This document shows positions 25,857-37,797 of a stretch of DNA of 64,000 nucleotides, piece after piece; the stretch's first letter is position 1, and each line of letters starts with the position of its first letter. The position numbers and the translations under genes were made by a program. Under the pieces are notes generated by a model. It was not told the origin of the DNA and searched no databases. It worked only from the letters and a program-made list of their open reading frames with translations. The DNA is from Pegea sp. RAD2-039 (taxonomy: Eukaryota; Chordata; Thaliacea; Salpida; Salpidae): contig JAQGEQ010000062.1 of NCBI GenBank assembly GCA_034620365.1, positions 228,184-292,183 on the forward strand, in the 5' to 3' direction.

Positions 25857-27311
25857 TTAATCCCTAGCTCCAAAGATTGTACTTCCAATTCTAATAATTG
25901 TGCTCCCAGCTTCAATCTACATCACAAGACTTTAGATCTTCATTTCAAATAGAGATCTATTCTTACCGCTTCTTCATAATCTCCTGACATTCCCATGCTC
26001 AACTCTAAATCTTCTTCCTTGCATCCAAGATCATCACTCACTTGTGTCCTTAATTTCGAAAGAAGCGTGAAGTCCGGGTTGGGACCTTTACTGTAATCAT
26101 GACCTCGTGCTCCTATGGTCATCAGTCCACAAAACTTCAAGTTGGGGCACTTTTCCACGATAAAACGGACAATCTCACAACAATTAGCTTCAGTTGCTCC
26201 ACTTTTAGCTATTTACAACAACGATTAGTCAATAGAATCACATCAAAAGATACTAACATTCTTCTCCGCTTGTGTTCACTTGAACCAACACATTTAGTGG
26301 TTTCTCCTGCTGCCATCTCTTGTTTACTGCTGTAGCTTCTTCTTTACCAGGTAACGTTTCTAACATATGAAGATTTGAAACTCTCATCAAAGAAGAAGCT
26401 TGTTTCTTGGTAAATGCTCCAACATAATGCCATTTGATACCAGGACACAATTCATTTATCTGTGATCATCATAAGTTCTAATTGCTTTAAATACTTTTGA
26501 AGAAGATCACAGCATTAAAAGGAACTCATTTTGTGACTTTTTGTTATTGAAGTGTGGATATGATGGATCTAATTTTTTATAAATTTATTTCAATTTTAAA
26601 TAAAATTTAATATTAACAAAATATTCAATTTTCAAAAGAATTATTTTTATAAGTTAATAACTACAAATGAATATCAAAATAACATATACATTTCTTTATT
26701 TTAATTAGGAAAGCAATAAACTATTTACTTACATCGGGGTTGTTAGATTTAAGTATTAACTCTTTAATATAATTTTCACCAAAATTTTTTTGTCCGGCTT
26801 CATAGGCTATTTTGATTAATTGTAATGGTTTCGTTTTGCTTACAGCAACTAAACAAGGATCTTTTGATACCTATAAAAAACCCGAGTTATTTAATAGATA
26901 TATAATTATTTACAGGATAAACAAGTTGCTAAAAATAATATATTTTCAGTCTTATCATTTGTGCAATTGGATAAAAACTCAAGTATCGTTTTAGTTTATG
27001 TTAAATAAAGTTAATACTCTATTTATTTTGATATCAATTGAGTAAAAAGTTGAATAAAAATATTGAATTTAAACAAATTTATTTATTTAATAAACTTTAG
27101 TTACATGAGCTTATAATTGTTTCTACAAGTTTAAGTTGAATTTATAAATATCTTATGATAAATAGAGATAAACTACTAAACATTTCAACTTATCAATATA
27201 TTCAGTTAGTATTTGATATTTGTTTACTTTTATTCTTTTTTGCGTAGCATCAGCAATTTTTATTCTAACTCCAGATAAATTTTCCGCAATATTTGGAAAG
27301 ATAGCTGCCAT
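25857..27311 (-). CDS. PLPBP: PLP homeostasis protein (PLPBP/PROSC, YggS family)
   Basis: Five exons (27228-27311, 26733-26870, 26258-26459, 25967-26208, 25857-25916) give 241 residues. The pyridoxal-phosphate lysine lies in LVAVSKTKP (Lys40). Other family marks are [44 protein letters not shown] and the phosphate-binding end [11 protein letters not shown]. Members are cytosolic or mitochondrial single-domain fold-type III proteins that buffer free pyridoxal phosphate and have no known catalytic turnover. The usual HFIGHLQ-type motif reads HYVGAFT here, so a normally well-kept His/Leu/Gln set is replaced. The C-terminus stops directly after the conserved Arg-Asp, lacking the extra tail seen in vertebrates. 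Its 3' end abuts that of DNAI4, so the two 3'UTRs probably overlap. Confidence 0.93.
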
Positions 27312-28319
27312 TATCTTATATCTCATTCTATTTAGATAAAATATATTATAGTATTTATGATAAAAGTAATGATTTAGATAAAGTATAGTTTAAAAAATAA
27401 AATTTTTATAAACATAATCATTTTTTGTATATTAAGTTTTTTATCTTAATATAAGCTTTACTTTAAAAACTACTTAAAAAATTGGAATCATTTCAATTCA
27501 AAGTAAATCTTGAACTGCTTCAAAGACTTTCAAAACAAATTTATAAAAAAGTTAACTTCAGTTTGTTGTGATCAAGTTTACGTGAGTCAAATTTATTGGA
27601 AATACCCTAAACCGAAACTAATTTATTTTTATTTTCTATTTTATTTTGCAAGATCTCCAACAGTACTAAGATATATTTATCCTGACAAAACTCTAATAAT
27701 TTTCTACCAATTAATTCATCACTTTACACAGCAGGCTAACATACGTAATAACTCACGCTTTATTTAATATTTCGGAAATAGATTTATATATGTGAAAAAA
27801 TTTAAGAGAAGAACTTTACTAATGTGTTAAGCTTAACAACTTAACAATTTTTAAAAAGCAACTGACGACTTATCAGTTAAAGTTATTAGTCTATTATTGA
27901 CAATACTTAACTTTGACCTTTTCCTAATACAAAATAAACATTTTTCAAAAAGTTATGACTAGTGTGGAATATATTGATAAAACTAGTCGATTCGTAAAAT
28001 GTAATCTTATCTATTGAACAAAATAGCATGAGTTAAATACTTTTAAAAGTAAATTTTAGCTAAAGTATGAGACATATGAGACATTTTATGAAGTATATTC
28101 ATCCTAGACAACGAGTTGATGGTAAAACACGTTCATAAACTACAAAAAATAAAACCTGAAAATGATGATTTTGTATATCACTTTTATAACTGCATTAATT
28201 TAGCGTAATTTTAAAGACAAAGTAACTGGCTAAAGAAAAAGTAAGAAAGACAATTCTTGATTAGTTGTGGATTACTATGTTTTTTTTTAATTATTTGCTA
28301 CAGGTTGAAAAGATTAGTT
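27312..28319. other. Intergenic DNA upstream of PLPBP
   Basis: AT-rich. A hydrophobic, aromatic-rich open frame near 27510-27767 has no ATG near its start and no motif, so it is not called. Nothing else was seen. Confidence 0.4.
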
Positions 28320-28515
28320 TAGATTGAAGATTGAAGAGTAACTAAAATATAGGTCTCGTCGGCAAAGAGATTTAAATTTCCCAAATCATTAAGATGAAGA
28401 GCAGTCTATAATGTCATTGGTATAAATACTAGAGAAAAGAGGACCAATAGAGAACACCACTGAAAGCCTCAAGAAAATTTGCAACTGAGTTATTAATGAT
28501 GACTTGAGTTTGTAA
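28320..28515 (-). mobile_element. Decayed LINE reverse-transcriptase fragment
   Basis: Read on this strand across frames, the segment shows the conserved middle of a non-LTR retrotransposon reverse transcriptase in the right order: a serine-glycine-valine block, a GPLF-like block, an IYTNDI block, then LFADET where an active enzyme has LFADDT. Two stop codons, frame changes and the altered catalytic pair show that it is dead. About 200 bp remain; neither ends nor target-site duplications could be found. Confidence 0.7.
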
Positions 28516-30869
28516 ATCTTAAAAAAAAATTGCACTATCTAATAGATAAGAGTTTGAATTAAATTGTTTAGGAGTTTTTATTAAAATAAGATGTGAAAGA
28601 TTTTATCATGCAAATATTTAGATATCTTACTCTTAAAATAACCTTCATATCATTAAATCGAGATTTTATATTGTTTACTTTAAGATAGTTTTACAATTTA
28701 AAAAAATTGAACAAATTTTATGACAAATTGTAGCTCGGTTAAAAATTAAAAATACTTATTATATAGTGACTGAGAATATAGTTTTTTGGCTAAAATTTTG
28801 TATAAATTAGTTTGATAAGTAGGTTAATGTATTATTCTTTCGCTATAAGTTAACTAAAATATGTTGTTGGGCTACAAACAGGAAAAACATATTAATATGG
28901 ATTTTCAACTTCTGAATATAAACCTGAAACTGAAAATAATCTTTCAATTTGACAAGTGAAGAACTTTCTTATAAAGAAAAGAAATTCGAACTGAATGAAA
29001 AACTATTTAGGGCAAAGTTAACAAGACTACTAAATAAACACCATTTCTTGACTGAGTTTTAAGATAATTGTTGTCTTTTCCTAGAATTCGTTTACTGAAT
29101 ATATTAGATAAACATTATAGAAATCGCTAAACTAAACATTCAAAGTACAGCTAGCAAACAAAGTATCATGCTTTAATCATGAATCAAAAATGATGAAATC
29201 ATAGGTAGCTTGAAGTATTTTCTCTTTACTCATACAAATAATTCATTATACAGTAAACTAAGGAAACTCTACGAAATACACTTGAATAGCAAATTTATAA
29301 AAACATGTAAATACTTTTTTTTAATCAAATTTTATTCAAATTATGTTCTTAATTAAGAAATTAATTATATTGATTAGATAATAATTTTGTAAACTGTCGT
29401 TAGGTTAGCTTTTTTATCCCTAATAAAATTATTTTTATATTATACTTTAGAATATTTATTGAAGAAATCTATTTTGATTTAGATTAGCTAGAAATATAGT
29501 TATCAAGTTAAATCAGATGATTATCATTACAGATTAGATAACAATTAGATTTTTTTAAATCAAAGTCTAGAGATACAGTTTTTTCGAAAAATCTTGGTTT
29601 GACTTTTTCAGTAGAAAAATTCTATTTTAAAAACTTTTATTAATGAGTCATTGTTGTTTTATATACTAACTACTAAAGAATGTAAGATTTTGATACTCCA
29701 CAAATAGTAAGATACTATCAATGTATCAAAGAATTTAAAAACCTTTTAAAAAATGTTGCCTACTAAAATATTGAAACAACTTATTTATCTTACTATAAAT
29801 CTATATGTTATTTTATTGTAGAACTTCTTTCTTGTTAATAAAAACATAATTATTTGTTGGAAAAACTTTTTTATTATATTTAAACTTTTCTTATCAATTT
29901 TATGATGAGCCAAACACAGTTAATAGAAGATTTCACGGAATTATAAAACTGCTGAGGAATGCAGTTTTTCATGAAGATGAAGACACTATTTTTAAAATGT
30001 TTGTAATATTTAGTTACATAATAGCAAAATTTTAATAATTTATGCATTGATTTCTAGCTTTAACTTGGAAATATATTTCAAACTTTAAAATAAATAATTG
30101 TTGTAAATCAAAAACTTGGCAACGTAAGATATATAAGTGAATATTTGTCTGTTAATTTTTCTAAATTGTCTTTAGTTTACTATCAACAATCTCTGCAATC
30201 TTGATTTTCTACTTTTTTACTTTTCAAAGTTTAAAACTTGATTCGAAATTAAGGAGGGATAATTTTAAATAGCCAACTTTCTAGACTTTTATTTTAAAAA
30301 ATTAGAATTTAAAAAGCTTGAAAGTAATGAGCTTTATTTTAAAAGATAAACTTAGAAGCTTAGAAACAAACCAACTTGACTTATTTTTTAAATTTCAATA
30401 ATTTTTAGACTTTTATAATTACCTGAAAAAATCAAAGCTAGATAATGCGATCGATTAATTTAAAAATAGTAATTTAAATAAATAAAGCATAAATGAAATA
30501 ATTATAAACTTGCAAATTGACGAAAGTATTAATGATCGTATAAAATATAATACAATTAATTTCATTGCTTCGGGTAGAAAGCTGCACACTATGGTAAACA
30601 ACCAATCAAATATCAGCATGATATAAGCATGCGAAAAAAACCGTTCAGGCGTTGCTAGTGCGTGAGACAGCTTTTCATTTGAGTTATAAATGTAAAGAGT
30701 TATAAAGTACATGAGAAGATAACTTCTTCTGACAACATTAGAAGCTTGTTCAGTTTTTCAGAATGATATTTTGTTAGTCTAAGATTTTCTAAATAAAACT
30801 ATACTTTTTTTATATTTTCTTACTAACTTATAATTTACCTTTTTTTTAAAAGAGCAAAAAAAGTTTTAA
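28516..30869. other. AT-rich intergenic DNA
   Basis: No gene or further retrotransposon motif was seen between the reverse-transcriptase relic and the phosphate transporter. A possible frame near 30455-30712 on the minus strand is low-complexity and hydrophobic and is not supported. Confidence 0.45.
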
Positions 30870-33800
30870 ATGGATGTATCTACTGTTACCACCAATATTG
30901 TTGGTGAGTTTTTCATTTTGCTTTTACTAAATGATTACTGCTGTTATAAAGATTCTTAAAATATTAAATGATAGAAAACAAGTTAGTTGATCAATTAGTT
31001 GATTACTTGCAAAATTAACTTTAAAGTATGCATTTTTACTTTATTAGATTGGTATAAACAATCTTTCGATTTCAATAAATTAAAAAAAGATTAGTTTTTA
31101 AGCCAAAACTGAATTAAGCTCAAACTTATTAACTTGTAAATGAACGCCTTTAGAAGTATTGAGAAAATAATCTTACAAATCGATTTTTTGGCTTTTTCTC
31201 AATAATAGAAAACTTTTTTATGACTGCGTTTTAAACTAGTGATATGTTTTTTATCTAAAACCAAATATTTATGTTTGGAATATATTTCCAAACAAGTTTC
31301 TGTGAGTATAAAATATCTGATTAAAAATCAAGTTAAAAAACTCATACCTTGTTGCTACAATTTTTTCGTATAATATGAAGTTAATTGAATTGTAATCTAC
31401 TAAATAAAATAAAAATAATCATTTGATTCTTTACAACAAATTAAATAAATTAATTTTTATAACATTCAGTTAATAGCTAAATGTTTTGTAGAGTTGACAA
31501 CACCAGCTTTGGATACCTCAACTTTATTATGGGTCACGATTGTTGGATTTATCGTCGCTTTCTTTCTGGCCTTTACTGTTGGAGCGAATGACGTTTCCAA
31601 TAGTTTTGGGACCGCTGTAGGGTCGGGAGTCTTAAAATTTCGACAAGTAATTAAATTGTTACAAAAAAACTTTTCTTCAAAATTTCTTTAAGTTTCAAAT
31701 TCTTAAAACGATTGTTTGAAATTTTGATGTTTTAGGTTTGTATTCTTGCTACAATCTTTGAGACTACTGGGTCAGTTTTACTTGGAGCAAAAGTTGGAAA
31801 TACAATTAGAAAAGGAATAATTGACGTTTCGATATATGCAGAGATTACAAATGGTGAAATTATTCTTTCACTTGGAATGCTAGCAACAATGGCAGGTAAT
31901 TAACAAATAACTTCTTTTAATGTTTGAAGTATTTGGTTTAATATCATTTATCTATACCACAAATTTCTATTCTATTTAAAGATGTTTTTAAGTTCAGATA
32001 TTTTATTTTGTGACCACAGGCTCAGCTATCTGGCAGTTTATTGCAACATTACTGAAAATACCAGTCAGCGGAACACATAGTGTGGTTGGTTCTTGTGTTG
32101 GCTTTTCCGTAGTCGTATCTGGCTTTAAAGGGTTAAACTGGATTACACTTATAAAAATTGGTAATAAATCAAATTGGTTGTTCAATTTTGTAAATTTTGA
32201 TAAATTTCCTTGAAGCTATTAGTTGGGTTGTTTCGCCTGTACTTTCAGGTCTTGCTTCAATCACTTTATACTGGTTCGTGGAGAAAACAACAGATAAAGT
32301 AAAAATACAATCTACAAAATTCCATCTAATTTTTTCAAATGTGTTTACAGACTAACCCTATGAGGTTTACTAAATTCATGTTGCCCTTGTATGTCGGTCT
32401 TACATTCTTCATAAATGTATTTTCTATTCTCTATTCTGGTGCACCATTGATTGGACTAGACTTTTTAACTTTGACGCCAATCATACTAATTGGTTTTGCC
32501 ATCAGCATTATTTCTTCTTTATGTGTTTATTTTTTATATATTCCTCGACTATCGAAATATATCGATGCTATAATGGCAGGTAATTAAAAGAAAAATCACT
32601 TTTTTTACACTAAACTATTAAAAATAATTAAGGAGCAAATGAAGAAGGGAAAAAGATGACAGACTTTAATACATCCAAGGACTCAATCCAAAAAATATGT
32701 GTTATTGAATCGAATCAACTGAACAAGTTAAAAGAAAATGAAGAAAATACTTTTGGTGAGGTGGTTTCATCAATATTTGGAACAATTTAAACAATTTAAA
32801 GCTTATCACTTAAACCCTTTCTCGATAAGGATAATCCTATTTAAAATTTTTGGAAAAACTTTAAGCTTGTTTAAAAGATAAGATTAAAGTTTAAATTAAA
32901 TTATAAAAATCTTCTTATATAAACAATATCTATCTAAATTTTAGCAAATTTAAAACAATAGATGAAAATTTTTTCGTTAACAAAATTAAATCAATTCCAA
33001 ATTTATTAATTTTTATCAGCTTTAAAAGAAATTAAAACAAGTTTCAGTAAATAAAGAGTTGACGAATTATTGGAAAATTTTTAAAACTTTAATTGATAGA
33101 AAATAACTTAAAAGGATTTTAGTAAATAACTAAAAGCTTTTTGAACATACACAGGCCTGCAAATAATCGATGAGTCTGCTTTCACTGAAGACTCAAGTCA
33201 TAATACGGTATTTTGAGTTGTATTTATAATATAATAATTTATAAATATCTAAAAAGACAAAAGTGAAAACAGTTTATAACTCTTACAGATCGATTCAAGA
33301 AAGTCAGCCAAGTTTGAGGTAAGTACCTATGCAAGGTTAATGACAAATTACACAAGTCATAACATAAGGCTAAATAAATCTAAAACACAATTTAAAATGA
33401 CCATTTTTGGCTACTCTTTTATGAGTTGACATGTTTGATTGATATGATAATACCATAGAACGATTCGACCGATGATGATTCAATTGTTAAATCAAAAAAC
33501 GAATCTGAAAAATTTTTGGAAGAGAGTAATGATGAAGATGAGGATTCAGTTCACGAATCTGTCATTAAAAAGACTTACTCTTCACTTCAAGTTTTAACTT
33601 CCTGCTTTGCAAGTTTTGCACATGGCGGAAATGACGTCAGGTGCTACACGATCGACGCTTAACTTCCCGCCATAATCCCCTACAATCAACTAATTTCTTT
33701 TAATTTCTTTTTACTCTTTTTTAAATTATCTTTTGTCTTTTCAGTAATGCTATCGGACCATTAATCGCTGTCTGGTTGATATACCAAGGTGGACAAGTAC

Positions 33801-34321
33801 AGCAGAAATCGATGACACCATGGTACATTTTGTTATATGGCGCGTTTGGTATTTGTGTTGGTCTTTGGTTGTTTGGACGACGAGTCATTGAAACTATTGG
33901 AAAAGATCTTACAAAAGTCACTGCTTCCAGGTTTGCTGTAAAACCCAACAAAATGTGATTTTATGTCTTTGGTTTAATTGTAGAGGTTTCTGCATTGAAT
34001 TTATGACAGCTGTAACTGTTTTAACTGCTTCAAATATTGGAATTCCTCTATCAACAACACACTGCAAGGTAAGCAGAATTGAAACTTAATTAAACAACGA
34101 TGAAGATCATTGGAAAACACAACTAATCATTTTTTTCATGGTTAATCTCACTAATTATGTTGTAGGTCGGTGCAGTAATTGCAGTTGGCTGGTACTGTGA
34201 CAGATCCACGGTTAAATGGCGAATGGTACGAAATATTGGAATTGCATGGTTCATTACAGTACCAATGTCTGCATTGTTTACTAGTTTCATTATGTGGGTC
34301 TTACTGAAAATTGCTGTTTGA
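30870..34321 (+). CDS. SLC20A: Sodium-dependent phosphate transporter PiT (SLC20A family)
   Basis: Thirteen exons: 30870-30903, 31492-31646, 31736-31895, 32020-32160, 32216-32298, 32351-32579, 32633-32755, 33155-33207, 33289-33318, 33459-33640, 33745-33930, 33984-34068 and 34166-34321, in phase, 538 residues. Both halves of the inverted-repeat fold carry the PiT signature: [16 protein letters not shown] in exon 2 and HGGNDVSNAIGPL across exons 10-11. PVSGTHS and PLSTTHC are the second conserved pair. Family members move phosphate with sodium across the plasma membrane and were the receptors used by some gammaretroviruses. About a dozen membrane segments are visible. The large cytoplasmic loop between the halves is only about 110 residues and acidic, against more than 200 in vertebrate PiT1/2, and is encoded partly by 53-bp and 30-bp exons. 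The paralog type cannot be told. Confidence 0.95.
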
Positions 34322-35819
34322 GCAATTTTTCTATAAAAGCTGTAATGAGTGCTGCAATAATAACTGGGCTTTTTGTAAAACTGATATTTTTGGGAAGCTC
34401 AGTTTGATTAATTGTAGCTTTTTCAAGCTTAGTTTTATTTGCCAATCTTTTTTTTTAAATCTTAACCTAAGGCGTTAAAAAAAATTCCATAAGATTTTCC
34501 GCAAACTGAAAAACAAAAAACAATTATTGTAAATTATTAAAACTTTAACTATTTTTAATTTTCTAATTTGATGTTTAAACTCCACATAATACTTTATTAA
34601 ACTGCCTTATTTTCCTATCTTGACTAATTTACAAAATACTTTTTGTAATTCAATCTCTAATAATAAACTAATATGCTTGTAATTTATATTAATTAAAAGA
34701 ATTTGTAGAAACATATATTTACATCTTAATTTTATTACATAACTTAGCTTCTAATAGAGTTATTAGATGAATGTAACTTACAAACTTTCTTGAGATTAAA
34801 ACAATTGTTTGTGGTTAAATTGTAAGCTTTAAAAATAGGAATGTTTAAATGTAATTTATAAAGTAGAAAAGAAACCTGTTTATTAACTCATTAAGCAAAA
34901 TATTAGTTTCGAAAGTAATATAAAATTAATAAGTTTAACTTTGTTAAATAGTTTATGAGAAAAAAAGTTGTAATGAAATATTACTGTAAATAAATATTCA
35001 CTTTGCTGGTGGGCTGAAAATATTAAATACATTTCAATGAGGTCTTTTCAATATTGAAGGTTAAGTATTACCAATTAATCATATTTTAGCTTATTAATTA
35101 AAAAAATTAATTATTTTCAGGAAACTTTTCAAGAGTTTTATTTTATTTGTTGACAAAACATTGCTGTAAAAAGGGGAACTATAAGGAAAGATAACATTTA
35201 GTTTTCAGTTTACAGAATATCTAAATTCATCCATTGAGTCCAAAAACAGAATTGATAAAGGTCTTGAAAGATTCCCACTAAAGATTAGAAAGCGTTCTAC
35301 AAATATTGTCATTTATTTTAATGCTGATAATGTTTAATTTCTAAAAAAAAAATAGCTTATAGTGAAAATTAAAATTGAATGTTTTCAGATAAGAATATTT
35401 AAAGTCAAAATAATTTATCAAAAAAATTATTAAAATTTTTGGCTATTCATTTCTAAGTAACTCATTTCATACACAAAGGTTATCATGAATTTATTATTAT
35501 TAAGTAAATGTTTTTTAACCTTTATAAACAGTTTTAGTTTACTATTTATAAAAAAAATTAAACGAACTTTTTAATAGTTATTTACTTTTTTTTATATGTT
35601 TATTATCTATCAAAATAATATTAAATAGTTGAAAAAAGTATATATTATTTTTCATAACTTCTACACCTAAAACTTGTTTAATAAAAAACGGTATTTCTAT
35701 TTTTAATAAATAATATAGATTAAAATTATCTAAAAATGTATGCTTTTGTAACCTTAGAATATAAAATTAATCATAATCATTAAATTACAATCAGTAAATT
35801 GGTACATTAATCAGATTGA
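34322..35819. other. Intergenic DNA after the phosphate transporter
   Basis: AT-rich 3' flank and 3'UTR of the transporter. No further gene was seen. Confidence 0.45.
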
Positions 35820-36135
35820 ATTTGTTCTCATACCGCACGATTAGTACTTGGAACCAGCTGTCATCAGACATTGTCATGTCAGAATCACTCGCGTTGTTCA
35901 AGCAGAAGTTATAAAATTGTCATTTCTAAACTGAATTATTTCCCCTTTTTTTATATTATTAACATTCTATGTAATTGTTCACTGTTATATGCTTTGAGGA
36001 CTACTGAACTACCATGTGTTGCATCTTTTGCTTTCTATATTTTTGGCTAAATAGATGTTATTTGTGAGAATGTGTGTTAGCGAGAGGTGCTCTTTTCAGG
36101 TAGCCTCCTTCGCATTTATTGTAATAAATAATAAA
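35820..36135 (+). mobile_element. 3' end of a non-LTR retrotransposon (LINE), truncated
   Basis: Codons 35834-35914 read the typical C-terminal end of a LINE ORF2 reverse-transcriptase protein: an arginine-threonine start, STWNQLSSDIV, then SLALFKQKL and a stop. About 200 bp of untranslated tail follow and end in an AATAAATAATAAAA run of the kind found at LINE 3' ends. No reverse-transcriptase core lies upstream, so this looks like a 5'-truncated insertion. It points toward the secreted-protein genes. Confidence 0.6.
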
Positions 36136-36703
36136 ATTAATTTGCTGTAAACTAACCCCATATAATGCTCTCAGAGATTGTGCTTTTGATAAATTACAAA
36201 ATGTATTCAAATATTATAAGAATTTGGTAAACAAATGGGGTGTCTGTTATAAAAATTACAAAATAAACTTTACTGCCAAGAGAAAACATTTCTTCAAAAT
36301 ATTATTTCATATCAAAAGCAATGAAACAAAATTTCATGAAATAAAATCGAAAATTAATTTAATTACTGTTCTAAAAATTAGTTTTTCTTTTAAAATAATA
36401 TCATAGCAGTCAAAATTTAAAGTTAAAATTTCGTTAAGATCACATAATGTTAAAAGACATTAATTTAATAAAGTAAAACATATCTCATGCAATTACAACA
36501 GAATGATAAAATGTTAACAAATCGAATGTTGGTAAAAGAGATTTGAAAAGGTATTTCTTCTAATTAAATACTTGGTAACAATAACTACTTCGTCATTCAA
36601 AACAAATTCTGTTTTTTAAAAGCTTAAAACAGAATGATGGATTATACTCTGTGTTGATTTTGATGGGTTTAAATTTTTTTGTTATTCTATACAATTAATC
36701 TTT
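36136..36703. other. Intergenic DNA, no gene seen
   Basis: AT-rich. An open frame near 36224-36406 is lysine/phenylalanine-rich low-complexity sequence and is not supported. Confidence 0.4.
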
Positions 36704-36948
36704 CTTCATAGTCTTGTGATAACTTTAAAAATTAGTGTAATTATTTTTGACAGATAATAACTTAAAACAACAGATCAACAACAACAAATTATGTTTGTTT
36801 TTTTGCATAAAAAATGTATATAACCCGTTAACTTCCAGTGTTCGTTACCATTCAAACTTATTCCAGTTGAATAATAATTTGTAAAGAATTGAAAATGAAT
36901 TTCAAAACTTTTTTCCTTTTGACTTTAGTCATTGCTTCTGCTTCTGCT
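36704..36948. repeat. Inverted repeat arm 1: promoter plus signal-peptide exon
   Basis: This segment is nearly identical to the reverse complement of 40462-40707. By eye the last 200 bp or so, through codon 18 of the gene, show no mismatch. The outer 45 bp carry a few. Identity stops abruptly at the end of the signal-peptide codons. It contains the TATA-like box, start region and ATG of the secreted-protein gene. Confidence 0.9.
36817..36823 (+). promoter_or_regulatory. TATA box of secreted-protein gene 1
   Basis: TATATAA 72 bp before the ATG, in the stretch shared perfectly with the other paralog. The expected transcription start would fall near 36845-36855. Confidence 0.55.
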
Positions 36949-37797
36949 CAAGGTGGCTTCATCAAAAATTTGGTTAATAAACTGAAGAATTTGGAAAAAC
37001 CAAAAGTTGATGATAAACCAAAAACATTATTAGATGCTGCTTTGGCACCAGATGTAGAACCAATTGTTAAGCCAGTTGTTGAGCCAGTTGTTGACCCAGC
37101 TGTTGACCCAGTTGTTAAGCCAGTTGTTGAGCCAATTACTTGTAAACCAGCAGACGAACCTGCTGATGAACCAGCCGATGAACCAGCCGATGAACCAGCC
37201 GATGAACCAGCCGATGAACCAGCCGATGAGCCAACCGATGAACCAGCCGATGAACCAGCCGATAAACCAGCCGATGAACCAGCCGATGAACCAGCTGATG
37301 AACCAGCCGATGAACCAGCTGATGAACCAGCCGATGAACCAGCTGATGAACCAGTTGTAGCATGTAAACCAGTCGTACCACCAAAAGGTATAATAGTTAA
37401 AATTTGAAATCTAGATAAATATATAAAATAATTATCGATTACTTTATACTTGCAGCTATCGACTGTGAATCAATTTTCGTGAAACCAATTGCTAAAGTAC
37501 CAGCTCACTGTTACCATTTCCGAAACCCTATCCATTGTTACAAACCAGTAACTGGTAAACAGATTTCTATTTTTCAGAAAAATAAAAGAATTTATTCATC
37601 AGCTTCAAATGTTTGATTTTAAAACAAACTTAAAACACTTCTTGAGATAAACTAATCTTTTTATATTTTTAGGATATTCCTGCTATCAGCCTCATTACTA
37701 TAGATACGTTCGTCGACCACGTATCACCAGATGTTATAGAAGAGTTATCAGACGAACAAGACGAACCTATTACCCACAAACTTATTGTGGATGCTAA
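36895..37797 (+). CDS. Secreted protein with DEPA repeats and Cys/Arg/Tyr-rich tail
   Basis: Three exons (36895-37387, 37456-37554, 37673-37797), 238 residues. Residues 1-18 are a clear signal peptide ending ASASA. Then come a lysine-rich segment, a block of valine-proline-acid repeats (KPVVEPVVDP), and about 18 tandem copies of the tetrapeptide DEPA with few changes (TDEP, DKPA). Exons 2 and 3 encode a cysteine-rich tail that is strongly basic and tyrosine-rich at the end (CYRRVIRRTRR, then YCGC). The layout, an acidic extended stalk followed by a compact basic Cys-rich end, suits an extracellular structural, adhesive or mucus-type protein. This is inference; no family is recognised. A paralog lies in opposite orientation at 39487-40515 and shares promoter, signal peptide and the exon-2 pattern (CES-x-V-x-KVP). 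Confidence 0.85.
37151..37350 (+). repeat. 12-bp coding minisatellite (DEPA units)
   Basis: Tandem 12-bp units, consensus gatgaaccagcc, within exon 1 of secreted-protein gene 1. Most units are identical at the nucleotide level, with scattered silent and a few coding changes. It is in frame, so copy-number changes lengthen the acidic stalk without breaking the gene. Confidence 0.9.

Noticed and set aside
27510-27767. 85-codon plus-strand frame rich in aromatic residues
   Set aside because: It has no ATG near its start and no motif; such Phe/Tyr/Ile/Lys-rich frames are expected by chance in DNA this AT-rich.
36224-36406. 60-codon Lys/Phe-rich plus-strand frame after the LINE tail
   Set aside because: Low complexity, no motif, composition identical to translated intergenic DNA.
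37064-37384. Alternative-frame proline/asparagine and histidine/leucine repeat proteins over the DEPA array on both strands
   Set aside because: They are frame shadows of the 12-bp coding repeat; only the frame with a signal peptide and matching downstream exons is supported.
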